Notes: generated from the sequence alone by a model not told the origin. A stretch of 41,773 bases of DNA from Myxococcales bacterium (GCA_007119175.1 SKQC01000363.1:1-41773), one strand, 5' to 3'. Positions 1 through 9,079 are shown, numbered from the stretch's first letter. Numbers and translations are program-made.

Positions 1-102
1 AATCTGGGGGCCTTCTCCGTCGAGTTCGTCAAGGGTGCCGCCGACCCGGAATTCCGGGTCGGCGGCACCCTTGACGAACTCGACGGAGAAGGCCCCCAGA
101 TT
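1..102. repeat. Perfect 102-bp palindrome (51-bp arms, no spacer) at the window edge
   Basis: AATCTGGGGGCC...GACCCGGAA / TTCCGGGTC...GGCCCCCAGATT is exactly self-reverse-complementary, with the centre between bases 51 and 52 in GGAATTCC. Confidence 0.97.
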
Positions 103-534
103 GCCGAAAGCGGCGGTGGTGTCGGCGATATCACGCGCAGTGGCGGCGACTCTGAGGCCGGCCGACTCGACGCCCGCGAACGCCCAGAGGAGGTCCGCGG
201 CACAGTGCGCAACGTCAGCGCTCTTACCCAGGTGCAGGGAAGTTTGTCCCGCGATGATATTGAACGCGTCATTGGCCGCCATCAGGGGCGCATCACTGGC
301 TGCTATGAATCGGCGCTCAACGAGGACCCCAGTCTCGGTGGCCAGATCACCTTTCAGTGGACGGTCAATGCCGACGGTAGCGTCAGCTCCGCAAGCGAAC
401 AAACCAGCACTCTCGGCAGTGGCTCGGTTTCCAATTGCATCCTCAACATCATTCGCGGTATGGACTTTCCCAATCCCGATGGTGGAAGTTCTGTTGAGAT
501 CGCGTATCCCTTTGCATTCCAATCCGCCCATTGA
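52..534 (+). CDS. AgmX/PglI C-terminal (TonB-like) domain protein, 5'-truncated
   Basis: Frame 1 is open from the palindrome centre: FRVGGTLDELDGEGPQIAESGGGVGDITRSGG...VRNVSALTQVQGSLSRDDIERVIGRHQGRITGCYESALNEDPSLGGQITFQWTVNADGSVSSASEQTSTLGSGSVSNCILNIIRGMDFPNPDGGSSVEIAYPFAF. This is the typical 'GxLsrddI...ryhnqIryCYE..L....L.Gki...f.I...G.V....' pattern. The listed ATG at 205 is internal. Confidence 0.85.
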   Translation, partial: FRVGGTLDELDGEGPQIAESGGGVGDITRSGGDSEAGRLDARERPEEVRGTVRNVSALTQVQGSLSRDDIERVIGRHQGRITGCYESALNEDPSLGGQITFQWTVNADGSVSSASEQTSTLGSGSVSNCILNIIRGMDFPNPDGGSSVEIAYPFAFQSAH

Positions 535-570
535 CGTCGTTTTATCCCTACTTTCGAGAGGTAAACTCCC

Positions 571-1089
571 ATGTCGTACCGCATTTCCGCCTCCTCTTTA
601 GCACTTTTGCTCGCTGTCGGTCTGATCGCATGTGGCGACGACGATGACGCCTCCGATATCTGCAGTGATCGCGAATTAGTACCCCACGTCTCTCCCGTCG
701 TTTTCGGCGAGCTCTCCGAGTCGCTGATCCCCCATGAATGGCACCTGTTATTGCACAATTCCTGCAATGCAGAAGTTACGATCGAGGAGGCCTGCCTGAT
801 CGGCGACGACGCCGACCAATTTGTGCTCGAAGGGCCAGAAAGCGACGTCGCAGTTCGCAATCAGGACAGCGTCCTGCGCCTTACCTATGAGCGAGAAAGC
901 ACCCATAGTGGCGACGATCAGGACGACCTCGCAATCGTCGTGCAATCCGATGCCGAGAATGCACCGACCATCGTTGTTCCCGTCTGTGCGCGTGTCGTCA
1001 GTGACCCCGATGAAGAAGCCGAGATGGAATGCAATTCGCCGATCGAGATTCCCGCCGAAGGTGAACGGGTCGACGGACTTTGCTCGTAG
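571..1089 (+). CDS. Small predicted lipoprotein, function unknown
   Basis: Signal peptide with lipobox (LLAVGLIAC|GDDDD). The body (EWHLLLHNSCNAEVTIEEACLIGDDADQFVLEG) resembles the choice-of-anchor/ASH-like beta-sandwich pattern. Confidence 0.75.
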   Translation: MSYRISASSLALLLAVGLIACGDDDDASDICSDRELVPHVSPVVFGELSESLIPHEWHLLLHNSCNAEVTIEEACLIGDDADQFVLEGPESDVAVRNQDSVLRLTYERESTHSGDDQDDLAIVVQSDAENAPTIVVPVCARVVSDPDEEAEMECNSPIEIPAEGERVDGLCS

Positions 1090-1235
1090 TACTGAGCGCC
1101 GGAAGTACGCAGGTGACTGGACGACGAGGGCAAGCCGCAACACAGCCATCGTCATTCAGCACCGCCGAGAGTCGCAGCGTACTTTCCAAGGCTAGCACTA
1201 AATGCGCCCGGCCCCTGGCCGGCCCGTAAATAGCG

Positions 1236-1275
1236 CGGCCGGGATGCCCCCCTCGAGGGCTCCCGGCCGTTTTTT
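1236..1275 (+). terminator. Rho-independent terminator
   Basis: CGGCCGGGA...TCCCGGCCG stem (1236-1244/1261-1269) followed by TTTTTT, between convergent genes. Confidence 0.85.
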
Positions 1276-1307
1276 GCGTTCTTGTGTATGTCGTTTAAGC
1301 CACCGGT

Positions 1308-1931
1308 TCAGCGTCTCGGTCGATCAAAGACCACATAAAAAGGCGTGACGTCACCACCTCCCCGGGCAAATGATGAGTAATCATTCCACCATTGCTGGGT
1401 CACCTGATCGAGACGCTCCATCTGCTGCATGATCTCACGATCAAGCTGCCGGGCTTCTTCCTTTTCGTCGTCGACGGCGTCCCGAATATCCTCCAGATCA
1501 TAGACTGCGCGATCATTTCGCACCGCTACCCGTGCCACCAGCAGTTCTAGTTCGGCTTCTGCCACGTCGATTTCAATCGCCGCTCGCTCCGCCTGAAGCT
1601 CCAGCAGATCCGTCCTCGCATCGAGGAGCTGATGAAGCGTGGTCACCAGCGCCGATGTGCCGTCAGGCCAGGTGCTATGTCGATTGATCTGGCGATGCCA
1701 CTGTTCCATGCGGACCAATTCAGCGCTTGCTTCGTCGTATTGAGCGCGAGCAACAGCGACCCGGTCTTGACCGTCGGCGATCAAGCGTCGATCGGCGGTG
1801 GGAACGCTGGGATCATGGATACTGATCGGATCAACTCCCGACGAGCAACCCAAAAGCAGAGCGATACAGCTCAGCATTATCCACCGGCTGTAGTCTGATA
1901 GTCGGAAACCATCGGCGCAATCACAACTCAC
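1308..1931 (-). CDS. Predicted coiled-coil lipoprotein
   Basis: A GTG start at 1931 gives MSCDCADGFRLSDYSRWIMLSCIALLLGC|SSG (lipobox) and overlaps the upstream stop. The helical, charged body (AIEIDVAEAELELLVARVAVRNDRAV...) suggests a coiled coil. An ATG at 1877 is an alternative; the longest ORF start at 2108 is unlikely. Confidence 0.65.
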   Translation of the reverse strand: MSCDCADGFRLSDYSRWIMLSCIALLLGCSSGVDPISIHDPSVPTADRRLIADGQDRVAVARAQYDEASAELVRMEQWHRQINRHSTWPDGTSALVTTLHQLLDARTDLLELQAERAAIEIDVAEAELELLVARVAVRNDRAVYDLEDIRDAVDDEKEEARQLDREIMQQMERLDQVTQQWWNDYSSFARGGGDVTPFYVVFDRPRR

Positions 1932-4900
1932 GGCCACCCTCCCGTTCTGCGGAGTACCTCTCGGCAAGTTCTTCGACCAGATCAGACTGGCCATTTTCTC
2001 GAAGTATTCTCCCCAGATTTCGTTTGCCAGCCTGATTTCCGGCGTCAGCGGACCTCGAAAACGCCTCAAACGCTCTGCGAAGATCTCCCATCTCATAGCT
2101 CGCCACACCGACCAGGTTCATCTCCTCGCTGCCTCCGCCGGCGCTGACCGCCTGCTGAAATGCAAGGCGTGCCAGATGAGGATCGCCGCCGTCGAGTAAT
2201 TGAGTGCCCAGTGTGCGCAGGGCGTCGACATCGTCGGGATTTCGCGCCACACGCTCTCGCAGCTGCTCGGCGCCCTCGCCGAGCTCGATGCTGCGCCGCG
2301 AGCCGGGAGAAGCATATGTGGCAAGCGTTGCATCCCAGGGCTGACCCTGCAGGCATTGCTGGACGACATCGTCGAAGATATGACTGCTCCACAGCCGCGT
2401 CGAACACGCCTCAAGGGCCTCATCGACGGTCGCCTCGATGCGCTGGATGCGATCGTCGATTGCCCCCTGTAACTGCTCGCGTTGCTGAGAGTCGAGATCT
2501 GCGGGCAGCGACACGCGGGATAATTCACCGACGACATGCTGCATGGCATAGGCCAGCCGTGCGAAAGCGACCGTCGTATAGCGCTGGCTGCGCTGCCGGG
2601 CTGCGTTTAGATAATTTTGCTGAGTGACGTCGATCAGGGTGATATAGTCCTGAATGACTGTAAAATCTTCCAACTCCGGGAAGCGCTGCAAGGTCGCCAA
2701 CATCACCTCTGCGAGTCCGTAATGAGCGCGGGCCTCGGCTTCCGATGACGCTCCGGCAATGCCCAGTACCTGCTGAAAATACCCCGCTGCCTCATCAGGG
2801 TTGCCCTCGGCAAGCTGGGCGAGACCGAGGCGTACCAGCACTTCTGGCTGCCCCTCGTCTTCGTAGCGCACCAATTCGCGAAACACCTGCTGCGGCGATG
2901 CGCTCTGCTCGAGCAATTGCGCGTAGCTTCCCAGGGCCTGGGCACGGGCCTCCGGCGTCTCCGATGCGTTCAGCGCCTCGTGATAATAGCGCCGCGCCTC
3001 GTCGTATTCGCCCAGCTCCTGTTTGAGTTCTCCGGCAGCCGTTAAAAATCGCGTTCGCTGCTCTGGATCATAATCTCCGGCCCGCTCCAAAAACTCCACG
3101 CCGCGGTCGTATTCAAAGCGCCGCACCGCAGTCTGGGCCAACGAGGAGAAGATTCCCGATAGCTCGTCGCTGTCTGGATACGATGCCGCCAATTCATCGG
3201 CCATCTCATACATCTGCGCCGTATCACCGGAGGAGCGGGCGGCGACGAAAGCATTGAGCAATGCATTTTCTCCGGTCTCCGTTCCCGCGTGAACCTCGGC
3301 GAAATCCTGCAATGGCGTCAGATCGACGTCGTCATCACCGGCGGCCGCCAGCGTCAGAGCATCGAGCCGCTGCTGTTCGGCGACCTCGAGGATCTCCTCG
3401 ATATCGGTGCGCAAGCTACTGGAGGCCGGCGAACCGGATTGCAAAAACCGCTGGCTCGCCGCAATCAGGCCATCAAAATCGGTAATCGTCAAATAGCTGT
3501 CCAGCACCAGGCGAATTGCCTCTTCAGACTGGTCGGTGTCCGGGAATTGGTAGGCCACCAATCCCAGCTTGTCGATTGCCTCGTCATACTCTCCGGCATC
3601 GAAATGGCTTTCGGCAATCGCGAATTTAACTCGCTTTCGTCGATCTCCCTCCAGCCCCAACTCCAGTAATTGCTCACCGGCTGCACGCAGCGATGTCCTG
3701 GCGGTCACGCTTTCGAATTGACCGCGATCCGCCTCCCGCTCCAATGAGGTCTGAAAATTGACGACAGCATCGTAGAGGGCATCGGCTCGTTCCTCATCGT
3801 CGTCGATAAGGGTAGCGGCCTCCATGCCTCGCTGACCGGCTTCGAAGTTTCGGTCCTCAACCTCCAACACCTCCACCAGGTTGAGCAAAATCGAGACCCG
3901 CTCCTCGCTGTCGGGATAGGTGTCCAGGTGAGCCCGGTAGGCTCGCGCCACCTCTGCGGCTTGACGCTGCTCTTCTTCACCACTGGCCTGATTCATTTTC
4001 TCCTGGGCCTCCGTCGACAGGCTCCGGACGTAGACCTCAAACTCCTCGAATAAACCGACCGCTTCGCTCTCCTCAATTGAGATCTGACCATGGTAGTTGG
4101 TCAGCGCCCTGTTTATCAGTTCCACATCGGAGGCGACGGAGTCATAATCTCCCAGTTCGTTTAGCGACGTAAACAGAGTGCGGGCATCCTCCAGTCGATC
4201 AAAGTCGGCATGGCCGTAGTTGAGCAATTCTCTAGAGACGTCTCGTGCCCCTTCGAATTCATCGTGCAATCGGTATCGACGAGCCAGACGGTGAAGGCCA
4301 GCCACGTAAGTGGGACGATTATTGGCCCATTCCCGGTAATAGGCGATGGCGTCTTCCGGCTGGCGTTCCTGGCTGTAGCAATAGCCCAGATCGACAAGCG
4401 AGTTGCGTTCGACATCGATGGATTGATCGACGCCCGGCAATCCCTCCAATGCCGCCAAGTTGACCTCATCGCCCGCCAGATACTCCTCCCAGTCCGCCAT
4501 CGCCCCCATTGCCGACTCGAAGAAATCAAGGGCCTGTTCGCAATCGCCATCGTTAATCGCCACCCAGGCCATCTTGTATTGAGCCAGACCGGATGCCGAA
4601 TTGAGCTCGTCGTCGATAATTTGTTCGTAATAATGAGCGGCTTCCGACATCTCGTGCTGATCGAATTCATAGTCCCCAAGCACGATCAGCGCCTGGTGGC
4701 GAAGCAGACTGTCCGGATATTCAGCGACCAATCGCTGCATGGCCGTGCGCATCTCATCATAATTTCCCAGTTCCCGATGCTCATGGCCCATATTGAACAA
4801 CATCCGCGGTGCCTCCGCGCTGTCTGGAAAGCGGCGCAGAGTGGTCTGGTAGATGTCGATGGCGTCGTTTTTCAGCAGGCGCACCTCCGGCACGTATAGA

Positions 4901-5199
4901 TCGGCCTGTGCCTCTCCGCTTTCGCGAAGCCGGGCCAACTGATAGTGGTAGCGAGCCTCTTCGCTGAGCAATTCGGCAAGTCGCATATACAACTCGGGCA
5001 AATACTCCGCTCCCTGCGACCAGGCGATGGTCTCTCGGGTCTCGTCGACCGCATTTCGCACCTGGGCAATTCGCAGGCGCAGTGACTCCACCTCTGCTGT
5101 ATCTTGAGCCTCAAACGACGGTGTTGAGCAGCCGGCCACCGGGCCCAGAGCCAACACGGCCAGCAAACCGCCAACGACCAGATAGATCACTCGATGCAT
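1921..5199 (-). CDS. Large TPR-repeat lipoprotein (1092 aa)
   Basis: Lipobox LGPVAGC|STPS. Repeated TPR-like helices (AIDIYQTTLRRFPDSAEAPRMLFNMGHEHRELGNYDEMRTAMQRLVAEYPDS; YDEAIDKLGLVAYQFPDTDQSEEAIRLVLDSYL). Confidence 0.9.
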   Translation of the reverse strand: MHRVIYLVVGGLLAVLALGPVAGCSTPSFEAQDTAEVESLRLRIAQVRNAVDETRETIAWSQGAEYLPELYMRLAELLSEEARYHYQLARLRESGEAQADLYVPEVRLLKNDAIDIYQTTLRRFPDSAEAPRMLFNMGHEHRELGNYDEMRTAMQRLVAEYPDSLLRHQALIVLGDYEFDQHEMSEAAHYYEQIIDDELNSASGLAQYKMAWVAINDGDCEQALDFFESAMGAMADWEEYLAGDEVNLAALEGLPGVDQSIDVERNSLVDLGYCYSQERQPEDAIAYYREWANNRPTYVAGLHRLARRYRLHDEFEGARDVSRELLNYGHADFDRLEDARTLFTSLNELGDYDSVASDVELINRALTNYHGQISIEESEAVGLFEEFEVYVRSLSTEAQEKMNQASGEEEQRQAAEVARAYRAHLDTYPDSEERVSILLNLVEVLEVEDRNFEAGQRGMEAATLIDDDEERADALYDAVVNFQTSLEREADRGQFESVTARTSLRAAGEQLLELGLEGDRRKRVKFAIAESHFDAGEYDEAIDKLGLVAYQFPDTDQSEEAIRLVLDSYLTITDFDGLIAASQRFLQSGSPASSSLRTDIEEILEVAEQQRLDALTLAAAGDDDVDLTPLQDFAEVHAGTETGENALLNAFVAARSSGDTAQMYEMADELAASYPDSDELSGIFSSLAQTAVRRFEYDRGVEFLERAGDYDPEQRTRFLTAAGELKQELGEYDEARRYYHEALNASETPEARAQALGSYAQLLEQSASPQQVFRELVRYEDEGQPEVLVRLGLAQLAEGNPDEAAGYFQQVLGIAGASSEAEARAHYGLAEVMLATLQRFPELEDFTVIQDYITLIDVTQQNYLNAARQRSQRYTTVAFARLAYAMQHVVGELSRVSLPADLDSQQREQLQGAIDDRIQRIEATVDEALEACSTRLWSSHIFDDVVQQCLQGQPWDATLATYASPGSRRSIELGEGAEQLRERVARNPDDVDALRTLGTQLLDGGDPHLARLAFQQAVSAGGGSEEMNLVGVASYEMGDLRRAFEAFSRSADAGNQAGKRNLGRILRENGQSDLVEELAERYSAEREGGREL

Positions 5200-6632
5200 C
5201 GGTCCTCCAACGGTACGATCAGGTCGTCGATTTCATCGGTCCAGAACTCTCCGCCGAACTGAAAATAAACCTGCTCTCCTCCTCTCGGCACCTCAAATAT
5301 TGCGCTCGGGGCTGTTCCCTCCACGCGGTCGCGACCGCGCAGCAGGGTGACGCTGATCTCGTGCAGCACCAATTGCACCCCCTGCTCGGCCTGCAGCAAT
5401 TCCGCGGCGAGAGCCTCTGTTTCATCTCGAAGATGCTCCCGCTCGCGCCGATCGGCCTCTTTTAACCCCCGCTGATATAGCGCGGTCAATGCGTCGGTCA
5501 GATTTTCCCCAAGGTCCGAGGCGTACTCGTTGACCAGTTGGAGTTCTAACTCCAGGCGGGCTCGATGGTCGGCCACCGGCTGGCTTACTTCACGGAGCCT
5601 GGCCGCCGCGCGAAGGGCATCGGAATCCTGCAACGACATTCCACTATGCAGATCATCGAGGGCCTCACCGTACTGCGCTCCCAGTCGAACCGCAGCAATC
5701 CGGGCCGGCTCAAACTGACACAGGCGCTGAAGATTGAACGCCTCCAATAAAAATCGCTCCGGAGCAATCAGATCACGATAGGCCGGAGCGTCGAGTGCCA
5801 GCAGTAGTCCCAGCGATCGACGGTGATTGTTGAGATAATATTTGGTCCAGGCCATCTCCAGCAACAACTGCGGATCATCGGGCGCGGTCTGCCGAATCTC
5901 TTGATAGCGATCCAATGCGTCTTCGAATTCCTCTTTTTCAAAGGCGATCCGCGCCAGGCTGCGTTGAATATTGGAGTGGATATCGTCGGGCAGATTGTCC
6001 TCGTATTCCTCGAGGATCATTTCCATCTCTTCGGCCGCCTCGTCGAGGCGATAATCGGCGAGCATTTCCACGGCTAATACATAGCGTGCCCGTGCTTTAT
6101 AAGGGCTTTCGTCGGGGATCTCGCTAAAATAATCGCTGGCCCACTCAGGATGGCCCTGCCGCAGGTTGTGACGCCCCTGGTAGAAGGCAACAAGAGCACT
6201 TGCTTCGTCACCAAAACTCGGCATCTCTGCGGTGGCCAAAAATCCGTCCACCAGTGTCCACTGGTCGTGGGGGTAATTCTCAATAACCTCTGCCAGGCCA
6301 AGGATTGCGTCTTCGACCAACTCTGCATCGCGACGGGCCGAAGCGATATCGTGGTACCACAACGCAGCCGCGTGACTCAGCTCCAACTGCTTGAGGTTGT
6401 CGGCCATCAGGCGGCCCGCCCTGTCGTAGCGGGAGTCGTCGACTGAGCCGGTGCGCTGGTATTGATAGGCCGCCCGTGCGGCCAACGCCGCATCGCCCTC
6501 CAGCGACGCCTCCACGGCCTGCGAGAAGAGATCGTCTCGCTCTTCGGCAAGCTGCACTCCTCCACAGCCCATCGCCAATAGCAGGACCACCACCAATCCA
6601 TATGCGAATGTCATCGACGGCGCATTGTTCAT
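5187..6632 (-). CDS. TPR-repeat lipoprotein (about 481 aa)
   Basis: Start MNNAPSMTFAYGLVVVLLLAMGC|GGVQ (lipobox). TPR-like segments (NIQRSLARIAFEKEEFEDALDRYQEIRQTAPDDPQLLLEMAWTKYYLNNH). The 3' end overlaps the next gene by 13 bp and the start lies just after the upstream stop. Confidence 0.85.
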   Translation of the reverse strand: MNNAPSMTFAYGLVVVLLLAMGCGGVQLAEERDDLFSQAVEASLEGDAALAARAAYQYQRTGSVDDSRYDRAGRLMADNLKQLELSHAAALWYHDIASARRDAELVEDAILGLAEVIENYPHDQWTLVDGFLATAEMPSFGDEASALVAFYQGRHNLRQGHPEWASDYFSEIPDESPYKARARYVLAVEMLADYRLDEAAEEMEMILEEYEDNLPDDIHSNIQRSLARIAFEKEEFEDALDRYQEIRQTAPDDPQLLLEMAWTKYYLNNHRRSLGLLLALDAPAYRDLIAPERFLLEAFNLQRLCQFEPARIAAVRLGAQYGEALDDLHSGMSLQDSDALRAAARLREVSQPVADHRARLELELQLVNEYASDLGENLTDALTALYQRGLKEADRREREHLRDETEALAAELLQAEQGVQLVLHEISVTLLRGRDRVEGTAPSAIFEVPRGGEQVYFQFGGEFWTDEIDDLIVPLEDRCIE

Positions 6633-6636
6633 CGGA

Positions 6637-7281
6637 TCAAAATCCCAGCGACATGCCAAGTGCGATCGACAATTCATCTAGATACGACAAATCCTCGAAG
6701 AACTGGTCGTCCGGAAACATCAGGTACCGAACGTCGAGTCGAGTTGAAAATCTCTCATTGAAAAACAACCGCACTCCCGTACCCAGGCTCAATCCGGGGC
6801 GCTGGCTGCGGGTAAACCACCCGTAGGCGCCTCCAACGGTCAGCAAAAGCTCTCCACGAGCCAAACTGTCATTGAGCCAGGAGCCTTTCCAGTACAGCGG
6901 CTTAAACACCAGATTCGACGTCACATAATAGTCGAGGACCTCGAATGGGGACGGAAAAATGTCCATGGCCTCGAGCTGACCGCTGAGCCGGGTGTCAAAC
7001 TGAAAGGAGTAGTGGAACTGCGCCACCTCCCAGCCCACCAATTCACTAAAGTGAAGCGTATAACCACCGGATACGGTCACCCCGCGGGTAAATGCATCGA
7101 GCGGAAGAAGTCCCACCGTCCCACTTAGCTCATGGCGTTGAAAATACTGTCGGTCCTGAACGACCAGTGACGAGTATGGACGCAGCCCATCGTCATCCTG
7201 GGCGGTGGCGGTGGCGGGCAAAAAGAGGAGACTGATCACGATGGAGAACAGCACCAGCCCTACGCATGTCGACCTGATCAT
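6637..7281 (-). CDS. Outer-membrane beta-barrel protein (predicted)
   Basis: Signal peptide MIRSTCVGLVLFSIVISLLFLPATATAQ|DD. Alternating amphipathic strands (FSTRLDVRYLMFPDDQFFEDLSYLDELSIALGMSLGF) with a terminal aromatic residue, typical of beta-barrels. Confidence 0.7.
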   Translation of the reverse strand: MIRSTCVGLVLFSIVISLLFLPATATAQDDDGLRPYSSLVVQDRQYFQRHELSGTVGLLPLDAFTRGVTVSGGYTLHFSELVGWEVAQFHYSFQFDTRLSGQLEAMDIFPSPFEVLDYYVTSNLVFKPLYWKGSWLNDSLARGELLLTVGGAYGWFTRSQRPGLSLGTGVRLFFNERFSTRLDVRYLMFPDDQFFEDLSYLDELSIALGMSLGF

Positions 7282-7575
7282 GGGGGAGACTCCAATGTGG
7301 CTAACTGCTGGCAATGGTTTGCTTGTCGGGCGACGCGAGCAATAACCCGTTTCTTGAGCGACTGTTACTCAAAGAGGCTAAGATAAAACCGAGGATTTCG
7401 CCAGTCGGTTCTTGTAGCTTTTACTCGCGCTAAGAATTCGAAAACAAGACCGTGAAGACTTGCCGTCGATCGGTTATCGTGGAAAGCCGGAACGCTCATT
7501 TGTGCCGTGCCACGGACCGGTTAATCGGCGCGATTGCCCAGTACGGTGTCACTACAACACTGACCGAGCCGCACT

Positions 7576-8064
7576 ATGTATCTATCATCGAATACATTCC
7601 GATCTGCGTGGCTCACCATTGTCGGTTTGGCAATAATGAGCCTGAGCTGCATTTCCGACGAGTCGGTATTTACCCAGGATCGTCTCGAAGCGTTATGTGA
7701 CCAGTCGCTTCCCATGTGCTCCACTCAGGGATCCTGTGTTCTCGATGAAACTACTTATGTCAGAAATATTTTTCCCGGCGGCTTTCGATCCATTGTTCGC
7801 AATGACTTCGACGAAGAGACATTGGTGGTCCGAATTCTCCTTACGGAGACCATAGCGCCGGGAACCGAATTGCACGTGGAGTTGCAGTCGTCCGATTGTG
7901 GGCAGATCGAAGAGGAACGCATTGCTGACGTCGATCTCTTTGAGGAGTCGGGCTCGGACCGCACTTTTACCTTTGAACTCGACTTTCACGACGACGGAGA
8001 CCACTTGCTTTCGGTCTTCTCAGATATGAATGCCGAGTATCTGCTCAGTGTCCAGCCGGAGTAA
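7576..8064 (+). CDS. Small predicted lipoprotein, function unknown
   Basis: N-terminal hydrophobic segment with lipobox (LAIMSLSC|ISDES); open frame of 162 aa. Confidence 0.7.
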   Translation: MYLSSNTFRSAWLTIVGLAIMSLSCISDESVFTQDRLEALCDQSLPMCSTQGSCVLDETTYVRNIFPGGFRSIVRNDFDEETLVVRILLTETIAPGTELHVELQSSDCGQIEEERIADVDLFEESGSDRTFTFELDFHDDGDHLLSVFSDMNAEYLLSVQPE

Positions 8065-8102
8065 TCGGTCTCACTGCTCTATCCCCCCCATGCCTGTATA
8101 GT

Positions 8103-9047
8103 TTAGCTGTCGTCACCGGCGTCCTCGCCGACGTCTGGCTCACCGCCTACATCATCCTCGTCGCCGACGTCTGGATCGTCGCCTACATCATCCTCGTCGC
8201 CGACGTCTGGCTCACCGCCTACATCATCCTCGTCACCGACGTCTGGCTCACCGCCTACATCATCCTCGTCACCGGTATCGGGTCCGACATCAAGTTCTGC
8301 ATCCGGTTCCGGCTCGGCATCCAGCTCGGGCTCGGCATCCGGTTCCGGATCGGCATCGAGCTCCGCGTCTAATTCGGGCTCAGCATCCGGTTCCGGATCG
8401 GCATCGAGCTCCGGTTCGGCGTCGAGCTCCGGTTCGGCGTCGGGCTCCTCGCTGACGTCGGGCAGATTTGGGCCTGGAGGAGTGACATCGCCAATATCCG
8501 GAAGTACTGGAGCGTCAACGTCCGGTGGGGGCAAATACTCTACATCGCTGCGGTCGATAAAGCCGACGTCCAACAACTCCTCTTCCGGCTCAAAGACATC
8601 GTCGATGATCTCCAGCGAACCCTCGAAATCTCCGGCCAGCGTCACCGACGTGCCGCCGGTGTCGATCTGGGCGGAAAAGTCCCCGCTAACTTCGGCACCG
8701 TCGGCTTCGCGAAACTCATCGAGGTGTATCTCTCCACCTGTGGCATCGGGAATCACAGTGGAGCCGCTCTGGCCGGAGACGGTTCCCTGCTGTGGAATCT
8801 TATAAGAACCGGCCCCATCCTGAAGCTCATCGGCATCGACGATCACGCGCACCGGCACCTGCCCGTTTTCGCGAAAATACTCGACTGACAACTCCGATGA
8901 ATACAAGCGAATGCGCACATCGTCAAAACTGCCGTCGTAGGTGTCGAGCAGGCTGCCGTCGAGCGAACCGGCCCCGGAGGAACTATCGCAGCCCACGGTG
9001 GCTGCAATAAGGAGACCACAGCCGGCAACGACTAAAATTTGCTTCAT
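8103..9047 (-). CDS. Lipoprotein with acidic tandem-repeat C-terminus
   Basis: MKQILVVAGCGLLIAATVGC|DSSSG, a beta-rich N-terminal domain, then (EPDAEPELDA)n and (DVGDEDDVGGEP)n acidic repeats to the C-terminus. Confidence 0.85.
   Translation of the reverse strand: MKQILVVAGCGLLIAATVGCDSSSGAGSLDGSLLDTYDGSFDDVRIRLYSSELSVEYFRENGQVPVRVIVDADELQDGAGSYKIPQQGTVSGQSGSTVIPDATGGEIHLDEFREADGAEVSGDFSAQIDTGGTSVTLAGDFEGSLEIIDDVFEPEEELLDVGFIDRSDVEYLPPPDVDAPVLPDIGDVTPPGPNLPDVSEEPDAEPELDAEPELDADPEPDAEPELDAELDADPEPDAEPELDAEPEPDAELDVGPDTGDEDDVGGEPDVGDEDDVGGEPDVGDEDDVGDDPDVGDEDDVGGEPDVGEDAGDDS
8127..8270. repeat. Four tandem copies of a 36-bp in-frame repeat
   Basis: Near-identical GCCGACGTCTGGCTCACCGCCTACATCATCCTCGTC units at 8127, 8163, 8199 and 8235, coding for 12-aa acidic repeats on the minus strand. 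Confidence 0.93.
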
Positions 9048-9079
9048 GATTCCAATTCGCTGTGCCAAGTGACCATCCT

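Noticed and set aside
1-102. Palindrome as a hairpin telomere or replicon end
   Set aside because: Half of it is coding sequence of a conserved-looking gene and it ends exactly at the window edge; a fold-back artefact is simpler, and no telomere-resolvase gene is visible.
4210-4899. 229-aa plus-strand ORF
   Set aside because: Antisense to the large TPR gene, with no recognisable motif.
7282-7575. Divergent intergenic region as a possible tRNA, riboswitch or ncRNA
   Set aside because: Only short weak inverted repeats were seen; nothing above background.
8127-8270. 36-bp repeats that could suggest a CRISPR array
   Set aside because: The units are directly tandem with no spacers, are in-frame, and code for acidic repeats of a lipoprotein.
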